The notes below the pieces were generated by a model that ran no database searches, had not been told where the DNA came from, and was given only the letters and a program-made list of their open reading frames with translations. The translations under genes were made by a program, and so were the position numbers. This document shows, piece after piece, positions 1 through 8,644 of a DNA stretch of 64,000 bases. How positions within the stretch are numbered: the stretch's first letter is position 1; the number at the start of each line of letters is the position of its first letter. The stretch spans positions 1 to 64,000 of the forward strand of contig JAPYQE010000004.1 of NCBI GenBank assembly GCA_029941315.1, given 5' to 3'. This DNA is from GCA-2724215 sp015660315. GTDB lineage: Bacteria > Latescibacterota > UBA2968 > UBA8231.

Positions 1-489
1 CCGTTGCACGAGTGCACGGAGGAGGGGTGGGATATGACATTGGACGCGAATCTGAAGAGCATGTTCCTGATGTGTCGCGCGGTGCTGGGCCAAATGATGG
101 AGCAAGAGGAAAACGCCAAGGGGATACGCGGGGCGATACTCAATATGGCGAGTGTGTTGGCTTTTTCGCCGGAGCGCAATTTTTTTGCTGCACATGCCTA
201 TGCGGCGAGCAAGGGGGCGATCGTATCGATGAGCAAGGCGGCGGCGGCCTATTACGCGCCGCATAAGATACGTGTCAACGCGATTGCGCCGGCTTTGGTC
301 GAGACGCCGATGAGCAAGCGAGCGGGGGAGAACACGGAGATTATGGCGTTTATGCGGAAAAAGCAGCCTTTGGCGGCGATGATGACGGCCGAAGACGTGG
401 CGGGCATGGCGGTCTTTCTGTTGGGGGACGCGGCGCGGGCGATTACGGGCGATGTGGTGTCGGTTGATGCGGGTTGGTGTGTGAGCTGA
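1..489 (+). CDS. SDR family oxidoreductase (5' partial)
   Basis: This is the C-terminal part of a classical short-chain dehydrogenase/reductase; the reading frame is open at base 1, so the Rossmann GxxxGxG end lies outside the window. Visible family marks are an NLKS-type Asn, the catalytic Ser region (LNMAS), the catalytic Tyr-Lys pair in YAASKGA, a PAxxxTPM segment, and the usual C-terminal ending ITGDVVSVDAGW. Such enzymes carry out NAD(P)-dependent oxidation or reduction of alcohols, sugars or steroids in the cytoplasm. It is the first visible gene of a same-strand run with ROK, MetE-like, MBL and Gfo/Idh/MocA genes, so a sugar or polyol substrate is likely, but the substrate cannot be read from the sequence. 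Confidence 0.9.
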   Translation, partial: PLHECTEEGWDMTLDANLKSMFLMCRAVLGQMMEQEENAKGIRGAILNMASVLAFSPERNFFAAHAYAASKGAIVSMSKAAAAYYAPHKIRVNAIAPALVETPMSKRAGENTEIMAFMRKKQPLAAMMTAEDVAGMAVFLLGDAARAITGDVVSVDAGWCVS

Positions 490-505
490 TGAGAGGAGCA
501 CTTTG

Positions 506-1483
506 ATGAAGGATTATGTTATCGGTTTTGATGTGGGCGGGACCCGGCTTAAGAGCGGCGCGGTGACCCGAAGAGGCAAAATGATGGCGCCGGGTATTAA
601 TCCGTCGGGTTTTGCGCTGGGCATGGGGAATTTGCTCAAGGCGTTCAGGGGCGAGGTCGCGAGGATATCCGAGAAATTGGGCGGCAAGCCGCAGGCGATT
701 GGGCTGGGTTTTCCCGGTGCGGTAGACCCGGAGGTCGGTGTGGTGTATTTGCCGGGCAAACTGAAGGGGCTCGAAGGCTATCCGATCGTCAAGCGGTTGG
801 CCAAGGCCACTGGCGTACCGGTTATAGCCGACAACGACGGACGGATCTCGATTTATGCCGAACGCCATTACGGCCTGGCGCAGGACCAGGACTGGGCGGT
901 GTCGATTACGCTGGGTACCGGGGTCGGCTCTGGGGTCTTGCTCGACGGTAAAATTCTGCGCGACCCGCACCTGCAATTCGGGACGCAGATGAGCCATATC
1001 GTGATGCAGGCCAATGGTGGCCGGTTGTGCATCACCAACGCGCGTGGCACCGCGGATATGATGTGCTCGGCCACGGCGCTGGCGAATCAAGTCCGGGATG
1101 GGCTTTCGCGCGGTATTCCCTCGGTGTTGAGCGACGCGTATTTCAAGGATGCCGACTCGATCGATTTCAAGGCGGTGATCCGCGGCGTCTCGCGCAAGGA
1201 CCGGCTCTGTGTCGACGAGTTACAACACTGGACCCGCAATCTGGGTTGGTTGCTGGTGAGCGCGGTGCATGTCTACGCGCCGGAGCGGATTATCTTGAGC
1301 GGTGGGGCGACGAACGCGGCCGAGCATTTTCTCGCACCATTGCAACAACACGTTAACGAACATTTGTTCCGTCACCCGGTGGGCGAGGGCGTGCCAATCA
1401 TGCTTTCCAAACTGCGCAATCACGCGGGAGTTTTGGGCTCGGCGGCATTGGCCTGGGAAAAGGCGGATGGAGATAAATTATGA
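506..1483 (+). CDS. ROK family sugar kinase/regulator-like protein
   Basis: A 325-residue ROK-family protein without a DNA-binding domain, so probably an ATP-dependent sugar kinase. The N-terminal phosphate loop is FDVGGTRLKSG and the second glycine-rich motif is LGTGVGSG. The catalytic Asp region is IADNDGR. The usual ROK zinc motif (CxCGxxGCxE) is not conserved: the matching stretch reads GGRLCITNARGTADMMCS, with only the outer Cys residues left. The ATG at 506 is preferred over a TTG one codon upstream because GAGAGGAG lies at 491-498. Its 3' end overlaps the next gene by 4 bases (ATGA), indicating translational coupling. The substrate is unknown. Confidence 0.85.
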   Translation: MKDYVIGFDVGGTRLKSGAVTRRGKMMAPGINPSGFALGMGNLLKAFRGEVARISEKLGGKPQAIGLGFPGAVDPEVGVVYLPGKLKGLEGYPIVKRLAKATGVPVIADNDGRISIYAERHYGLAQDQDWAVSITLGTGVGSGVLLDGKILRDPHLQFGTQMSHIVMQANGGRLCITNARGTADMMCSATALANQVRDGLSRGIPSVLSDAYFKDADSIDFKAVIRGVSRKDRLCVDELQHWTRNLGWLLVSAVHVYAPERIILSGGATNAAEHFLAPLQQHVNEHLFRHPVGEGVPIMLSKLRNHAGVLGSAALAWEKADGDKL

Positions 1484-2517
1484 AAGAACGACCGTTGCGC
1501 ACGACTGTTATTGGTTCCTATCCCTTCCCCAGTTGGCTCGAACACGCTTCAGCGCATTTAGACGCCTTTGGCCCGGACGATATCGCCGAGATGCAGGACG
1601 ACGCGGTCGTCGCCGCACTTGGTGACCAGATACGCTCGGGGCTCGACGTGGTTACTGACGGCGAGCAGACGCGTTTTGATTTTAATCTTTCGTTCTACGG
1701 TTATATCGAGGGCATAGATCTCGAATCGGCACCGCCGAGGCGCTTTGGCCCGCCGGCGCACGACCAGCGCGGACGTCACGCGATAACTGGGGAATTGGTG
1801 GCCTCGCGCGGTTTGGGCGCAGTGGAGGAGTTCGAGCGGCTCAAAAGGCTGGCGCCGGACGGGCCGACGCTCAAAGCCAGTGTGCCGGGGCCGTATACGT
1901 TGAGCGGGCGGCTGTTGCCGAATGATCAGTATCGGGATCGTTGGGCGGTGACCGAGGCGCTATTGCCGATGGTGCGCAGGGAGTTAGAGGCATTGGTCGC
2001 AGCGGGCTGTACTGAGCTGACGGTCGACGAGCCGTCGATGAGTTGTTATGCGCACCGCGAAGACCCGGCACGCTTTGTCGAGATCTTCAACCGCACGGTT
2101 GAGTCCGTCGCGGGCAAGTGTCATCTGTCGACACATTTGTGCTTTGGCAACTTCAAGGGGCACGCGGTGGGTCTGCGCCATTACGCGCCGATGTTCCCGG
2201 CCTTTATGGATATGAACGTGGACGAGATCCATGTCGAGATGGCCAGCCGCGAATACGCCGAGTTGGAGGTGATCGGCAAGATCGCGGAGAGGACCGATGT
2301 GGCGGTGGGGATTATCGATGTCAAGAGCTACTATATCGAAACGGTCGAAGACATCGCGGCCAGAGTCGAACAGTGTTTGCAGCACGCGCCGGCTGACCGG
2401 CTTTCTTTTGCGCCCGATTGCGGACTGAGCCAGACGGCGCGCTGGGCGGCGAAACGCAAGTTGGAGAATATGGTCGCGGGGGTGCAGGTCGTGCGGGAGA
2501 AGATCGGGTGCCCTTGA
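1480..2517 (+). CDS. MetE C-terminal-like (UROD/MetE superfamily) protein
   Basis: A 345-residue protein matching only the catalytic half of cobalamin-independent methionine synthase, which has about 750 residues in the full enzyme. The start TTVIGSYPFPSWL is the family signature. The zinc ligands appear conserved: His and Cys in THLCFGN, Glu in HVEMASRE, and Cys in PDCGLSQTARWAA. Stand-alone proteins of this type often act as methyltransferases on other acceptors or in unknown pathways. The gene is locked between ROK and MBL genes with 4- and 10-base overlaps, which points to a catabolic or demethylation role rather than methionine synthesis. A paralogue lies at 27579-28592. Confidence 0.82.
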   Translation: MKERPLRTTVIGSYPFPSWLEHASAHLDAFGPDDIAEMQDDAVVAALGDQIRSGLDVVTDGEQTRFDFNLSFYGYIEGIDLESAPPRRFGPPAHDQRGRHAITGELVASRGLGAVEEFERLKRLAPDGPTLKASVPGPYTLSGRLLPNDQYRDRWAVTEALLPMVRRELEALVAAGCTELTVDEPSMSCYAHREDPARFVEIFNRTVESVAGKCHLSTHLCFGNFKGHAVGLRHYAPMFPAFMDMNVDEIHVEMASREYAELEVIGKIAERTDVAVGIIDVKSYYIETVEDIAARVEQCLQHAPADRLSFAPDCGLSQTARWAAKRKLENMVAGVQVVREKIGCP

Positions 2518-3362
2518 TCGAGGCGGTGCAGAAAGACCAGGTGTTATTAGATGATATCGCATCGCGGCGGCATGGTGGGGATTTGTCGATTTGGTGGTTG
2601 GGGCAGAGCGGTTTTCTGGTGCAGTGGCAGGACCGTCACCTGCTCTTTGACCCCTATCTCAGCGATTCGCTGACGGTCAAATACGCCACTACCGACAAGC
2701 CGCATGTGCGTATGACGGAGATTGCCGTCGACACAGCGCGGTTGGAATTTGTAGACCTGGTTACTTCGACGCACAATCACACCGATCATCTCGACGCCGA
2801 AACGCTTTTGCCGTTGATGGCGGCTAATCCCGAAATGCAATTGCTCGTGCCCGAGGCGAACCGCGCCTTTGCCGCCGAGCGCTTGGCTTGTGATCCGGCC
2901 TGGTTGGTGGGCATGGTCGACGGCGGCCACTATGAGGCGGCAGGATTCGCGGTGGAGGGTGTGCCGGCGGCGCACGAGGAACTGGAGATCGACGCCGAGG
3001 CGCGGCACAAGTTTATGGGTTATGTCGCCCGTTGCGGCGAGTGGACGATATACCATAGCGGCGATACGATGGCCTACGAGGGTATGGAAGAGCGGCTGTC
3101 GGGCTTGGGTATCGATATCGCGCTATTGCCGATTAATGGTCGCGCGCCGGAGAGGCGGGTGGCGGGCAATCTTTTTGGCGAAGAAGCGGCGCGTTTGGCG
3201 CAAGCGATCGGCGCCCGTGTGGTCATTCCCTGTCATTATGAGATGTTCGAATTTAACACCGCGTCGCCGGAGGAATTTTCGCGAGAGTGCGAGCGGCTCG
3301 GCCAAGGTAGTCAGGTGCTGCACTGCGGCGAACGCTGGAGCAGCGAGGAGCTAGTGTCATGA
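2508..3362 (+). CDS. MBL-fold metal-dependent hydrolase (UlaG-like)
   Basis: A 284-residue metallo-beta-lactamase-fold protein. The metal motif HNHTDHLD (HxHxDH) sits near residue 85. A later metal-ligand Asp is in YHSGDTMAY, and the C-terminal His is in CHYEMFEF. The N-terminal strand pattern IWWLGQSGFLV with LLFDPYLSD is typical of UlaG-type lactonase-like proteins. The frame is open upstream to 2418, but the upstream part overlaps the MetE-like gene. The GTG at 2508 (or TTG at 2514) gives a short 10-base overlap and is the better start. It probably hydrolyses a lactone or phosphoester made by this operon; the substrate is inferred only. Confidence 0.82.
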   Translation: MPLIEAVQKDQVLLDDIASRRHGGDLSIWWLGQSGFLVQWQDRHLLFDPYLSDSLTVKYATTDKPHVRMTEIAVDTARLEFVDLVTSTHNHTDHLDAETLLPLMAANPEMQLLVPEANRAFAAERLACDPAWLVGMVDGGHYEAAGFAVEGVPAAHEELEIDAEARHKFMGYVARCGEWTIYHSGDTMAYEGMEERLSGLGIDIALLPINGRAPERRVAGNLFGEEAARLAQAIGARVVIPCHYEMFEFNTASPEEFSRECERLGQGSQVLHCGERWSSEELVS

Positions 3363-4435
3363 GCAAGTGGAAAGTCGCTGCGATCAACTTCGCCCATATG
3401 CATATGGGCGACAACTTGCGGATGGCTTTTGAGCACGAGGATGTCGAAATTGTCGGTCTTTGCGACGAGCAACCCGAACGCATGCAGTCGGCGATCGAGA
3501 ATTTTGCGATTCCATCGGATCGGGTTTTTAGCGATTATCGCGAGTGCTTGCAGAAGACGGAGCCGGATATCGTCTTGTTGTGCCCTGCAACTGCCGAACA
3601 CGGCGAGTGGACCGAGAAGATCGCGCCCTTCGGCGTGCACATCATTATGGAGAAACCCTTTGCCGCCACGCTCTACGAAGCCGACAGAATGCAGGTGGCT
3701 ATGCGGGGCATGGGCAAGCTATTGGTGATCAACTGGCCTTTAGCCTGGTATCCGCCGCATTGCACCGCCAGGCGATTGATTACAGACGGTGAGATCGGCG
3801 AAGTGCTCGAGGTGCATTATTACGATGGCAACCGCGGGCCGTTGTGGCACGTGGCCGATAAGGTCGAGAAGACGGCGGCGGATGTCGAAGCGGGCAAAGC
3901 GGCGAGTTGGTTTTATAAGAGAGATTCGGGCGGCGGCTCTCTGCTGGATTATCTCGGTTATGGCGTGACCTTGGGAACCTGGTTTATGGATGGTCGCGCG
4001 CCGATAGAAGTGACGACCACGGTCGACCAGCCGAGCGGGCTCGAAGTGGACGAGCACAGTATCACCGTGGCGCGCTATGCGCAGGGCTTGTCGAAATTCG
4101 AGACGCGGTGGGGCACCTTCACCGACCCGTGGACTTTGCAACCGCAGCCCCAATGCGGCTTTGTTATCGTCGGACGCGAAGGCACGATCAGCTCTTATGA
4201 TTACGAAGAGACGATTCGCGTGCAGACGCGGGCGAATCCCGAAGGTAAGGTGAGGCCGGTCGATGTATTGCAGGCACCTTTTCAGAACCCGGTCCAGTAT
4301 ATGATTCACTGTATCGAAGAAGGTCAGCCGATTGAGGGTCCGCTCTCGCCGGGTATGTGCCGCATTGGCCAACAGATCGTCGATACCGCGGTACAAAGCG
4401 CGGAACAGAAGTGCACCCTACCCTTATTCGAATAA
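3359..4435 (+). CDS. Gfo/Idh/MocA family oxidoreductase
   Basis: A 358-residue NAD(P)-dependent oxidoreductase of the glucose-fructose oxidoreductase/inositol dehydrogenase family. The N-terminal Rossmann domain starts VAAINFAHMHMGDNL, a degenerate version of the usual GxGxxG loop. It carries the family signature HIIMEKPFAAT (EKP motif) near residue 100, followed by the alpha/beta substrate domain with SGGGSLLDYLGYG. The ATG overlaps the stop of the MBL gene (ATGA) and the stop is one base before the next gene, so the enzymes are probably made together. The altered nucleotide loop could mean unusual cofactor binding. Oxidation of a sugar or cyclitol is the likely role. Confidence 0.85.
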   Translation: MSKWKVAAINFAHMHMGDNLRMAFEHEDVEIVGLCDEQPERMQSAIENFAIPSDRVFSDYRECLQKTEPDIVLLCPATAEHGEWTEKIAPFGVHIIMEKPFAATLYEADRMQVAMRGMGKLLVINWPLAWYPPHCTARRLITDGEIGEVLEVHYYDGNRGPLWHVADKVEKTAADVEAGKAASWFYKRDSGGGSLLDYLGYGVTLGTWFMDGRAPIEVTTTVDQPSGLEVDEHSITVARYAQGLSKFETRWGTFTDPWTLQPQPQCGFVIVGREGTISSYDYEETIRVQTRANPEGKVRPVDVLQAPFQNPVQYMIHCIEEGQPIEGPLSPGMCRIGQQIVDTAVQSAEQKCTLPLFE

Positions 4436-4436
4436 G

Positions 4437-5555
4437 ATGGCAGACGAGCAAGACAGCGGCTACGGTCGGGGGAAAATTGGGTCGGAAGATGAGGTCGCAG
4501 CCCCGGACCTGCCCTACCAACCGCGCGACCCGGAATCTTATCGCCCGGCGATAGGTCTGATCGGTTGCGGCGGCATATCCGAAATGCATCTGCGGGCGTA
4601 TAAAAACGCCGGTTATGAGGTTGCGGCATTGTGCAGCAGGGACCGTGCAAGGGCGGAGGGGCGGCGCGATGAATTTTATCCTGAGGCCGATATTTATCTG
4701 GACTATCGCGATCTGCTCGCGCGCGATGATATCGAGGTGGTCGATATCACGCCGCACCCGGAGGAGCGGGTGCCGATTCTTGCAGCGGCGATTGACGCCG
4801 AAAAGCATATTCTGAGCCAGAAGCCCTTTGTCGTCGACCTAGATGTTGGTGAGGCGTTGGTGGCGCGGGCCGATGCGCGGGGCGTGAAAATGGCGGTCAA
4901 CCAGAATGGCCGCTGGGCGCCGCATTTTAGTTATATGCGACAGGCGGTGGCGGCCGGACTAGTCGGCAAAGTGCAGAGTGTGCAATTCGCCGTGCACTGG
5001 GACCACAACTGGATCGCTGGTTCGGCCTTTGACGAGGTAGAGGACCTGGTGCTCTACGATTTCGGGGTGCACTGGTTTGATATGGCCCTCGCGCTTTTGC
5101 GCGACGAGAAACCGCAGAAGGTTTATGCCTCAGCTAGACGTTTTGCCGGGCAGAGGGCCAAGCCGCCGCTGCTGGCGCAGGTGGCGATTGAATGCGCCAG
5201 CGCGCAAGCGTCGATATTCTTCAATGGCAACACTCGTCAGGGCCAGGAGGACCGTACCTATTTGGTCGGCAGCGAAGGGGCGATCGGTGCCTACGGTGTA
5301 GACTTGACGGCGCAGGAGGTCGTGCTTTACACGGCAGCAGGTATGGCGCGGCCCAAGCTCGTGGGAACATGGTTTGAACAGGGTTTCCATGGGACTATGG
5401 CCGAATTGCTTTGCGCGATCGAAGAGCGTCGTGAACCACTTAACGGTGCCCGCGCCAATCTCGAAAGTTTGGCGCTCTGTTTCGCGGCGGTGGAGAGCGC
5501 GCATCGGGGCGAATCGATTGTGCCAGGCACAGTGCGGACTTTGCCTGTTTTTTGA
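4437..5555 (+). CDS. Gfo/Idh/MocA family oxidoreductase, second copy
   Basis: A 372-residue paralogue of the preceding enzyme with a canonical nucleotide loop (IGLIGCGGISEMH) about 40 residues in, the family motif ILSQKPFVVD, and a C-terminal substrate domain. The frame is open upstream, but ATG 4437 starts one base after the stop of the preceding gene and leaves a 40-residue polar N-terminal extension before the Rossmann strand. The arrangement of two different Gfo/Idh/MocA enzymes with a MetE-like protein and an MBL hydrolase suggests a multi-step conversion of one sugar-like compound. It is the last gene of the operon; a T-rich stretch (TTTTTTGAT) follows. Confidence 0.85.
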   Translation: MADEQDSGYGRGKIGSEDEVAAPDLPYQPRDPESYRPAIGLIGCGGISEMHLRAYKNAGYEVAALCSRDRARAEGRRDEFYPEADIYLDYRDLLARDDIEVVDITPHPEERVPILAAAIDAEKHILSQKPFVVDLDVGEALVARADARGVKMAVNQNGRWAPHFSYMRQAVAAGLVGKVQSVQFAVHWDHNWIAGSAFDEVEDLVLYDFGVHWFDMALALLRDEKPQKVYASARRFAGQRAKPPLLAQVAIECASAQASIFFNGNTRQGQEDRTYLVGSEGAIGAYGVDLTAQEVVLYTAAGMARPKLVGTWFEQGFHGTMAELLCAIEERREPLNGARANLESLALCFAAVESAHRGESIVPGTVRTLPVF

Positions 5556-5704
5556 TTTGCCACGCTAGGAATATATATTATCGGAAAGGGCCGTATTCGA
5601 AGGTAAGCTCGATGCGGTTTTTTTAGGGCGAAGCCAATATACATTTCGGGCTATCTTTTTAGGCTTCGAGGTGTCGTTTCCGTTCGCGCCATCAGATACG
5701 CGCA

Positions 5705-6676
5705 TCAGTTCATGCGCTCGAGCTTCCAAACATCGCTTTCCATATTATTTCCGGCGATGACCCACAGAGCGTCTTGATAGATGCAGACGCTGGCGGCGTG
5801 TCGAGGTGCCCATGGCACGTCGGGTAGTTCGTGCCAGGTCTCGCCGTCGGGCGAGTACCAGACATCGTTGAGGTTGTCGGTGCCGTTGTGCCCCTCCAAT
5901 ACCCACAGCTTATCGTCGAAGACCGCTACTTCGTGGTAGTCGCGCGGCGGCCAGGGCGCCTGCTCGTTGTGGCATTGCCAGTGCACGCCGTCGGCGGAGC
6001 TCCAGATGTCGCGGTAGTAGATGCGATCGGGTTTGTCCGGTGTGTCGTAGGTGCCGCCGCCGAGAATCCAGACACGGTCGTTGAAGATTGCGCTGCCGCC
6101 GATCATGCCGCGCGGTGTCCAACGCGGCTCGGCCGATTCGAGCCGTTGCCATTCTACGCCGTCTTCGGTGTTCCAGACGTCATTGTAGTAGTGTTGTTCG
6201 GCCGGGGCGAATTGCGGCAGGGTTTGGCCGCCGAGGATCCAGATTTTGTCCTGAAAAACGAAGGTGTAGTGCAATACGCGCTGTGCCCAGGGGACTTCGT
6301 TATTGATAAGATCCCATTCAACCCCATTGGCCGAAGACCAGACGTCTGATTGGTAGTGGCCTTGGTTGCAGTCGCCGCCGACGATCCACATGCGATCCTT
6401 ATAAACAGCGTAACCGGCGGTATGGCGCCCTTCCCAATCGGCGGCGGGGTCGTAGCTGTTGGTATAGGTGTTGTCTTTGTCGAGCGTCCATTCGACCCCA
6501 TCGGCCGACGACCAGACCTCGTTGTTGCAGACGCGGGGGAAGTAGGTCGTATCGTCGGGATTCCAGCCGCCGATGATCCATATTCTGTCGTTGTAGACCA
6601 ACGCGCCGGCCCCGTCGCGGGGGGCAAAGGGGGCCGCGTCGGTGAGTTGCGTCCATTTATAATTCGCTTGGCTCAT
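5705..6676 (-). CDS. Kelch-repeat beta-propeller protein
   Basis: A 323-residue protein made almost wholly of six kelch-type blades of about 50 residues. Each carries a version of D-x-[IMLV]-W-[IV]-[LIV]-x-G: DRIWIIGGWN, DRMWIVGGDC, DKIWILGGQT, DRVWILGGGT, DKLWVLEGHN and DALWVIAGNN. The second signature of each blade is NDVW or SDVWSSADGVEW. No signal peptide or membrane helix is visible, so it is probably cytoplasmic. It lies tail to tail with the upstream operon and head to head with the PhyH operon. Such propellers can be isomerases (the YjhT/NanM class), but no catalytic assignment is justified. Confidence 0.82.
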   Translation of the reverse strand: MSQANYKWTQLTDAAPFAPRDGAGALVYNDRIWIIGGWNPDDTTYFPRVCNNEVWSSADGVEWTLDKDNTYTNSYDPAADWEGRHTAGYAVYKDRMWIVGGDCNQGHYQSDVWSSANGVEWDLINNEVPWAQRVLHYTFVFQDKIWILGGQTLPQFAPAEQHYYNDVWNTEDGVEWQRLESAEPRWTPRGMIGGSAIFNDRVWILGGGTYDTPDKPDRIYYRDIWSSADGVHWQCHNEQAPWPPRDYHEVAVFDDKLWVLEGHNGTDNLNDVWYSPDGETWHELPDVPWAPRHAASVCIYQDALWVIAGNNMESDVWKLERMN

Positions 6677-6965
6677 CTTTGTTGCCTATGGGTGGAGGAG
6701 TAGTGAAGGCGTTTGGCGTAAATATGAATGCCGAACGCGTAGAGACCAAATGGCATTTTATTGTTCTGCATCGATGGTTTTGCCCATAACCTCCAGATTT
6801 GTTAAATCTTGGGCCAACTCGGCGCCGATCCAGGACGAAATTGATCGGCCGGTGCGCTGGAACTCAAATGCGGATTTGTCCGCAGTGGCTAATCGACCGG
6901 TGCGGTTGTGTTTTGCGCTGGGCAACGCGGTTATTTATGCATTTCGTTTTAGGGGAGTATACACA

Positions 6966-7853
6966 TTGTCCGACGAGACCTTGGAACTGACAGTGGAACA
7001 GAGGCGGCAGTTTGATGAGGATGGTTTTTTTCTCGTTGAAGATGCGCTGGAGCCCGATGAGGTTGCGGCGCTATTGGCCGTAATCGATGCTTTTTATGTT
7101 CGTTTCGCCGCAGAGCGTGCATTTGGGCCGCACGAGGCATTGCAGATGCGCAATATCGTCGCGGCCGACCCGCTGTTGAAGGAGATGATGGAACACCCGC
7201 GGATCTTGCCGCTGGTGGTGGACCTGATGGGATTCAATATACAATTACGCACCTCGCATCTGGATGTACGGCCACCGATGGAGCAGGAGCACGGCGAGAA
7301 AGTGCTCGGTTCGCCGGAGAGCTTTTTCTCTTGGCATGCGGACGGGCCGAATTTCGGTTGGCCAGAAGTCGACGGCGTCTTGCCTTTTATGGAGATGAAG
7401 GTCGGCTACTATCTGACGGATCTCACTGCGCACAATAGTGGCGCGATTTGTGTGGTGAGGGGTAGCCATCGCACCAGCCCTTGGCTCGACGGACAGCGGG
7501 AAAAGGGTGCGGACCCCGAGCGCATCGTCGAGGTCAATGTCAAACCCGGTACCGCGTTGGTGTGGCGCACCGCACTCTGGCACTGCCTGACGCCGAACCT
7601 GGCGGGCGATGCGCGCAAATGTCTCTATTATGGTTATCATCACCGTTGGATGCGCTCTTCAGATTTTGACCACCAGCGGCCCGAGGTGCTTGCAGGATGC
7701 ACGCCCATCCAGTTGCAGCTTTTGGGCGAGTTGGGCACGGGTAAGGACAATTACACCGGTGACGATCCGGAGATGCATCCGGTCTCGCGTTATTGGCGGC
7801 CCCAGGATGAAGATATTCCGCTCAAGGCCTGGGCCGAAGGGCAGCGGCGATGA
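6966..7853 (+). CDS. Phytanoyl-CoA dioxygenase (PhyH) family protein
   Basis: A 295-residue Fe(II)/2-oxoglutarate oxygenase. The facial triad is visible as H124-A-D126 in FFSWHADGPNFGW and H206 in ALWHCLTPN. The N-terminal pattern QRRQFDEDGFFLVEDAL is the usual start of PhyH proteins. The frame is open to 6750, but those upstream residues look noncoding. TTG at 6966 is the likely start because AGGGGAG at 6951-6957 lies nine bases before it and family homology begins there. It overlaps the deacetylase gene by 4 bases. Its substrate is unknown; bacterial relatives hydroxylate small metabolites, lipids or natural products. Confidence 0.85.
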   Translation: MSDETLELTVEQRRQFDEDGFFLVEDALEPDEVAALLAVIDAFYVRFAAERAFGPHEALQMRNIVAADPLLKEMMEHPRILPLVVDLMGFNIQLRTSHLDVRPPMEQEHGEKVLGSPESFFSWHADGPNFGWPEVDGVLPFMEMKVGYYLTDLTAHNSGAICVVRGSHRTSPWLDGQREKGADPERIVEVNVKPGTALVWRTALWHCLTPNLAGDARKCLYYGYHHRWMRSSDFDHQRPEVLAGCTPIQLQLLGELGTGKDNYTGDDPEMHPVSRYWRPQDEDIPLKAWAEGQRR

Positions 7854-8644
7854 GCGCTATTTATCTGCTGGTGCGCGCCGATGATATCGGCATGGCACAT
7901 AACGCCAACGAAGCCTGTATGCATACCTTTCGCGAAGGTATTGCGCGATCGGTCGAGTTGATGGCGCCGTGCGCGTGGTTTATGGAGGCGGTGCGATTGC
8001 TCGACGCGTGTCCCGAATACGATGTGGGCGTACACCTGACGCTGACCAGCGAATGGGAAAATATTAAATGGGCGCCGCTGACCGCCGCGTCGAGCTTGGT
8101 GACGGATGCGGGTTATTTCTGCACGACCCTGCGCTCGCGTAAAGAGGGCGTTAAAGGGTTGTTAGATCTCGATTGGGATATAACGGAGGTCGAGGCTGAA
8201 TTGCGGGCGCAGATCGAGCGGGTGCTCGTGCATGTGCCACACGCCTCGCATTTGAGCGGGCATATGGGCTTGATGCGGGTGGACGAGCGAATAGGGGTGG
8301 TATGCAGCAAGCTGGAGGAGGAATATGGGTTAGGTGTTGATATGGAGGGGTTTGAACGCTTTGCCGGTTTTGGGTCGCGCAGCCAATCGTTGGTACCGGA
8401 ACAGAAGGTGGAGCTGCTGCGGGAAAATTTGCAACGCCTTGGATGGGGACGATGGCTCTTTATCGAACATCCGGCTTTCCAATGCGCGGAGGCTAGGGCG
8501 CTCGGTCATGCCGGATATGATAATGTGGCAGTGGATCGGGAGGGGGTTGTCCGTGCTTGGACGGATAAACGGGTCCAGGAAATCATCCGCGAGCGAAATA
8601 TTAAACTGGTCAGTTATGCCGACGTGAAGAAAGGGCTGGTCTAG
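7850..8644 (+). CDS. ChbG/HpnK (YdjC-like) carbohydrate deacetylase
   Basis: A 264-residue protein of the YdjC/ChbG family, metal-dependent deacetylases of N-acetylated sugars. The N-terminal metal motif is RADDIGMAHNAN. A second His region is VGVHLTLTSEW, and the third is HLSGHMGLM. It is close to the usual length of 250-290 residues and has no signal peptide. Its start overlaps the stop of the first PhyH gene (ATGA), and the second PhyH gene begins directly after its stop, so the three are probably co-translated. The combination suggests processing of an N-acyl sugar-containing metabolite, which is an inference from context only. Confidence 0.85.
   Translation: MSAIYLLVRADDIGMAHNANEACMHTFREGIARSVELMAPCAWFMEAVRLLDACPEYDVGVHLTLTSEWENIKWAPLTAASSLVTDAGYFCTTLRSRKEGVKGLLDLDWDITEVEAELRAQIERVLVHVPHASHLSGHMGLMRVDERIGVVCSKLEEEYGLGVDMEGFERFAGFGSRSQSLVPEQKVELLRENLQRLGWGRWLFIEHPAFQCAEARALGHAGYDNVAVDREGVVRAWTDKRVQEIIRERNIKLVSYADVKKGLV

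Noticed and set aside
443..1090. Long minus-strand frame opposite the ROK gene
   Set aside because: It is the antisense shadow of a clear ROK protein, with Arg/His-rich composition and no motif.
6750..6965. Upstream extension of the first PhyH gene
   Set aside because: The residues have no family similarity and the good ribosome-binding site is at 6951-6957.
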